Below, piece by piece: positions 12,646 to 14,863 of a stretch of 14,863 bases of DNA. Every line of letters starts with the position of its first letter. Positions within the stretch are counted from its first letter, which is position 1. Under the pieces are notes generated by a model that ran no database searches, had not been told where the DNA came from, and saw nothing but the letters and a program-made list of their open reading frames with translations. The stretch lies in assembly GCA_017518025.1 (NCBI GenBank), contig JAFWWR010000335.1, forward strand, positions 1-14,863, written 5' to 3'. The translations under genes and the position numbers were made by a program. Source of the DNA: Clostridia bacterium. Its GTDB lineage: Bacteria > Bacillota > Clostridia > Oscillospirales > CAG-272.

Positions 12646-14112
12646 ATGAGACACATGACCTTTTTACGCTGCCTTGCGGCGGCGCTTGCGCTGGCGCTTC
12701 TTTTTGCCGTCACGGGATGCACGGGCGGGGAGCGCAGTGCGCCGGAGACGGCGGACTCCGGAGAGACCGTCACGCCGGAGACGACCGCTCCGGAAACGAG
12801 GGATCCCGTGAAGATCCACGCCTACGACCCGGACAACGAGATCCGCTCGAGGGTATATTTCGACTCCGTGGGCGACGACAATTTCGCCGGGCTCGACCTG
12901 TTCATCACCGGGCCGTCCGTGTCCCGGATGGACGCCGACGGCGCGACGTACATGTCGAAGGAACTCCGCGAACGCAAAACCGCCGTGGAGAAGAAACTCA
13001 ACGTAAAGATCAACCTGACGCAGGCCGAGCCCGCGACGATGCTTGACGAGGCGACGGCCGCCATCGCCTCGGGGATGTACTACACCGACGTTATGCTTCT
13101 GCCCCTTGGCGAGGTGGGCAATTTCGCAGCGTCGGGGACGCTGATGAACCTGCGTTCCGTTCCCGCGCTGGACCTGACGGCGCCCTATTTCGACGCCGGC
13201 TCCGTCAGGGCGCTGTCCGCGGGATTCGAGACTTACGGCTTCGCGTCGGACGCCTGTCCGGTGCTGACCGAGCTTCCTGCGCTTTATTACAACAAAGACG
13301 CGGTCCCGGACTACGGGGGCGAGTCGCTCAGAGAGGTGGCGCTGAAGGGCGGGCTGACGTGGGACGTTTTTCTCGAGACCCTGTCGGCGGTCCGCTCGGA
13401 TCTCGGAGAGGGAGAATACTCCGTCGGGGCGGGGACTCTGGGGAAACGTCTTCCCGAGACGGTCCACGTGTCGAGGGGCGGCTCCATGATCTCCTCGGGA
13501 GAGTTAGTCTCTCCGACGGTGTCGTTCACGCCGCAGACGCTCACCTGGAGCGTGAATATAATGAACGGTCTGCTGACCGACGGGTCGGGCCTCGTCTCAA
13601 ACGCGAACGGCAGCGTGAGGAACTTCCGCGAGGGAGACCTGGCGTTCCTTTTCGAGACGGTGGGAGAAGGGTCGAATCTCTACGGCAGGGGAGTGAGCTG
13701 GAGCGTCCTGCCGGTGCCGAGATCCTCCTCGTCGGAGACCTACCGTTCTCTCGCGTCGCCCGATACGCCGGTGTTCACGGTGATCCGCGGCACGGAGAAC
13801 GCGTATGATATAGGGAAGACTCTGTCCGCCCTGTCGGCGTGGTCCTACGGCGTGGTGCCGGAAAGATACGTGGACGAGGTGCTCATGACGAGGATGAGCG
13901 GCAACGACGCGGGCGACGTGCTGGACGTGATATCGAAGTCGGCGGTGTATGATCTGTCGACGGCGTTCGGGCCCGTGTCCGAGGTGCTTGCCGACGGGAC
14001 CTACGGCTTTATACGCCGCGCCGCAGAGTCCGGCGACCCGGAGACGGACTACGACGCTTACGCCTATGAGGCGAATCTGGCCATGGAGCGACTCTTTACG
14101 ACAAGCCACTGA
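12646..14112 (+). CDS. Extracellular solute-binding-like lipoprotein (orphan)
   Basis: 488 residues. A lipoprotein signal peptide (MRHMTFLRCL, hydrophobic core to residue 23) ends in the lipobox VTGC, with C25 as the lipid-anchored residue after cleavage. A Thr/Glu/Pro-rich linker covers about 30-52. The rest fits a type 2 periplasmic-binding fold of the carbohydrate-binding family 1 kind: KLNVKINL at 118-125, YTDVMLLPLGEV at 147-158, ALYYNKDAVPDYGG at 212-225, LTWDVFLETL at 237-246, and FREGDLAFLF at 327-336. Such lipoproteins normally feed an ABC importer, but no permease or ATPase gene is beside it. The ligand is unknown; a sugar or oligosaccharide is the family default. It may serve a distant transporter or have a sensing role. 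Start chosen by AAAGGAGA eight bases upstream; the open frame reaches back to 12445 but crosses the divergent gene's promoter. Confidence 0.85.
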   Translation: MRHMTFLRCLAAALALALLFAVTGCTGGERSAPETADSGETVTPETTAPETRDPVKIHAYDPDNEIRSRVYFDSVGDDNFAGLDLFITGPSVSRMDADGATYMSKELRERKTAVEKKLNVKINLTQAEPATMLDEATAAIASGMYYTDVMLLPLGEVGNFAASGTLMNLRSVPALDLTAPYFDAGSVRALSAGFETYGFASDACPVLTELPALYYNKDAVPDYGGESLREVALKGGLTWDVFLETLSAVRSDLGEGEYSVGAGTLGKRLPETVHVSRGGSMISSGELVSPTVSFTPQTLTWSVNIMNGLLTDGSGLVSNANGSVRNFREGDLAFLFETVGEGSNLYGRGVSWSVLPVPRSSSSETYRSLASPDTPVFTVIRGTENAYDIGKTLSALSAWSYGVVPERYVDEVLMTRMSGNDAGDVLDVISKSAVYDLSTAFGPVSEVLADGTYGFIRRAAESGDPETDYDAYAYEANLAMERLFTTSH

Positions 14113-14118
14113 AAATAC

Positions 14119-14168
14119 TTGAGGGACTTTTTGAAAAAAGTCCCTCAAACTCTTCAAAAACTTTTGAA
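14119..14168 (+). repeat. Two consecutive hairpins after the lipoprotein gene
   Basis: First, a perfect 14-pair inverted repeat, TTGAGGGACTTTTT (14119-14132) and AAAAAGTCCCTCAA (14135-14148), with only two bases between the arms. Then a seven-pair repeat, TTCAAAA (14153-14159) and TTTTGAA (14162-14168). Neither has a proper T-tract after it. They sit between the stop codon and the real terminator, and could be a 3' mRNA stabiliser or a copy of a dispersed intergenic repeat. Confidence 0.65.
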
Positions 14169-14171
14169 AAT

Positions 14172-14202
14172 GGCGCGAAATACTTCGCGCCTTGGTTTTT
14201 TT
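14172..14202 (+). terminator. Intrinsic terminator of the lipoprotein gene
   Basis: GGCGCGAA (14172-14179), loop ATAC, TTCGCGCC (14184-14191), then TTGG and seven T (14196-14202). A perfect eight-pair stem; the T-run is displaced by four bases but the form is convincing. Confidence 0.82.
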
Positions 14203-14218
14203 ATTGGGATAATCCTTA

Positions 14219-14247
14219 TTGAAGTGGCCCCTCGGGTATGGTATAAT
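14219..14247 (+). promoter_or_regulatory. Promoter of the DUF6273 membrane protein gene
   Basis: TTGAAG (14219-14224), 17-base spacer, perfect TATAAT (14242-14247) with an extended TGG just before the -10. It lies right after the upstream terminator and 28 bases before the start codon, so the gene forms its own transcription unit. Confidence 0.8.
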
Positions 14248-14275
14248 ACGTAAAAACGGATAAAGGAGAATTATC

Positions 14276-14863
14276 ATGTTCGACGGAAACGTAACCATTA
14301 AACCACCGAAAAATACGGCGAACTGCAATGATGAAGATGCTGTTGCAGCGTCTCTATGGCAATGGACGAGAACGCTTGAAATAATAGGACGGGTTTTTGC
14401 CGGCCTATTTGCAATACTGGGAATTGTTACGGGCGTTTTGCTGTCCGATTCGGTGCCTGACAGCTCGGCGGGTATTCTTGTTTTTCTCTGTCTTTTCATA
14501 GGTGCTTTGCTCGGAGCTATCTCTTACCTGATTTTTCATATCTCCGCGTTGAATATGGGCGCAAAAGCGCGTGTTGTTCAGAACACGACGGTGTTGACAC
14601 GAATCGGATTATTAAATCTTTATTCTTCAGGCGACGGGCATAAAGGGAGCCCGGAGATAATTGAAAAACGTATTTCGGGGACTGCCCCTGCTCCGTCTGC
14701 TCATACCCCTGCTCCGACTGTTCATTCATTTGAAGAAATGACTTTTGGAAAGTATATGCAGTCAGGCACTTCGGAAAAAGAGAGCATTACATGGAAGATC
14801 CTTCACAAAGAAGGCAATAAAGCTCTCGTAATAAGCAAATACGCCCTCGACTGCAAGCCGTAC
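14276..14863 (+). CDS. Two-helix membrane protein entering a DUF6273 domain, partial (3' end off the window)
   Basis: 196 codons are visible, with no stop. Start MFDGNVTIKPPKNTANC is preceded by AAAGGAGA at seven bases from the ATG. Two membrane helices at about 37-57 (IGRVFAGLFAILGIVTGVLL) and 66-90 (GILVFLCLFIGALLGAISYL) make a hairpin. A soluble part follows, with a Pro/Ala-rich linker (TAPAPSAHTPAPTVHS, about 135-150), then FEEMTFGKYMQ and ITWKILHKEGNKALVISKYALDCKPY, quoted here by its parts at about 171-196, which is the typical opening of a DUF6273 domain. That domain is common in Clostridia secreted or membrane proteins and has no settled function. Composition is unlike the neighbours: two 60-base lines counted by eye give 45% and 42% GC, against 63% in a line of the lipoprotein gene, with codons such as TTA, ATA and AGA in use. 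This hints at a different origin. Confidence 0.85.
   Translation, partial: MFDGNVTIKPPKNTANCNDEDAVAASLWQWTRTLEIIGRVFAGLFAILGIVTGVLLSDSVPDSSAGILVFLCLFIGALLGAISYLIFHISALNMGAKARVVQNTTVLTRIGLLNLYSSGDGHKGSPEIIEKRISGTAPAPSAHTPAPTVHSFEEMTFGKYMQSGTSEKESITWKILHKEGNKALVISKYALDCKPY

Noticed and set aside
12465..12773. N-terminal extension of the SleB-like hydrolase up to 12773
   Set aside because: It would bury the signal peptide more than 100 residues inside the protein and overlap the lipoprotein start. No ribosome binding site supports it.

Overview
The window reads as a moderately GC-rich chromosome segment from a low-abundance-type Gram-positive of the Clostridia (Bacillota). The evidence is an ftsE-ftsX-M23 hydrolase-S41 protease cluster, a class B sortase, a Gram-positive style lipoprotein signal, a SleB/CwlJ-type cell wall hydrolase, a DUF6273 protein, strong AGGAGG-like ribosome binding sites and sigma-A type promoters. 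The exact lineage is not readable from sequence alone. Most of the content is core housekeeping. No prophage, transposase, CRISPR array or tRNA was seen.

Minus strand, 1-7971 (read right to left): rsmE (16S rRNA m3U methyltransferase), with its own promoter and terminator; a PucR/CdaR-type regulator with a near-consensus promoter; then a tight run of ftsE, ftsX, an M23 peptidoglycan hydrolase with a coiled coil, an S41 C-terminal processing protease, greA and lysS. lysS runs off the left edge. The four cell-envelope genes form a division/wall-remodelling module: the FtsEX ATPase complex is expected to gate the secreted hydrolase. greA and lysS follow with short gaps, so wall remodelling, transcription elongation and tRNA charging may share transcripts.

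Middle, 7972-8771: the RNase P RNA gene (rnpB, minus strand) sits between a perfect TTGACA-17-TATAAT promoter and a strong terminator. Just past the terminator lies a compact array of four different hairpins joined by a conserved GTGATATAC linker. This array is the most unusual non-coding structure in the window.

Plus strand, 8772-11631: class B sortase, rlmA-type 23S rRNA methyltransferase and a family 2 glycosyltransferase, with short gaps, probably one operon. It runs head-on into a minus-strand secreted hydrolase (stalk domain plus SleB-like domain, 11622-12464). The two stop codons overlap by 10 bases, and the hydrolase's terminator lies inside the glycosyltransferase coding sequence.

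Right end, 12465-14863: an orphan lipoprotein of the solute-binding protein type (plus strand), then three consecutive hairpins ending in a terminator, then a well-expressed-looking but clearly more AT-rich partial gene for a two-helix membrane protein that enters a DUF6273 domain at the window edge. That last gene has the strongest compositional hint of recent acquisition.
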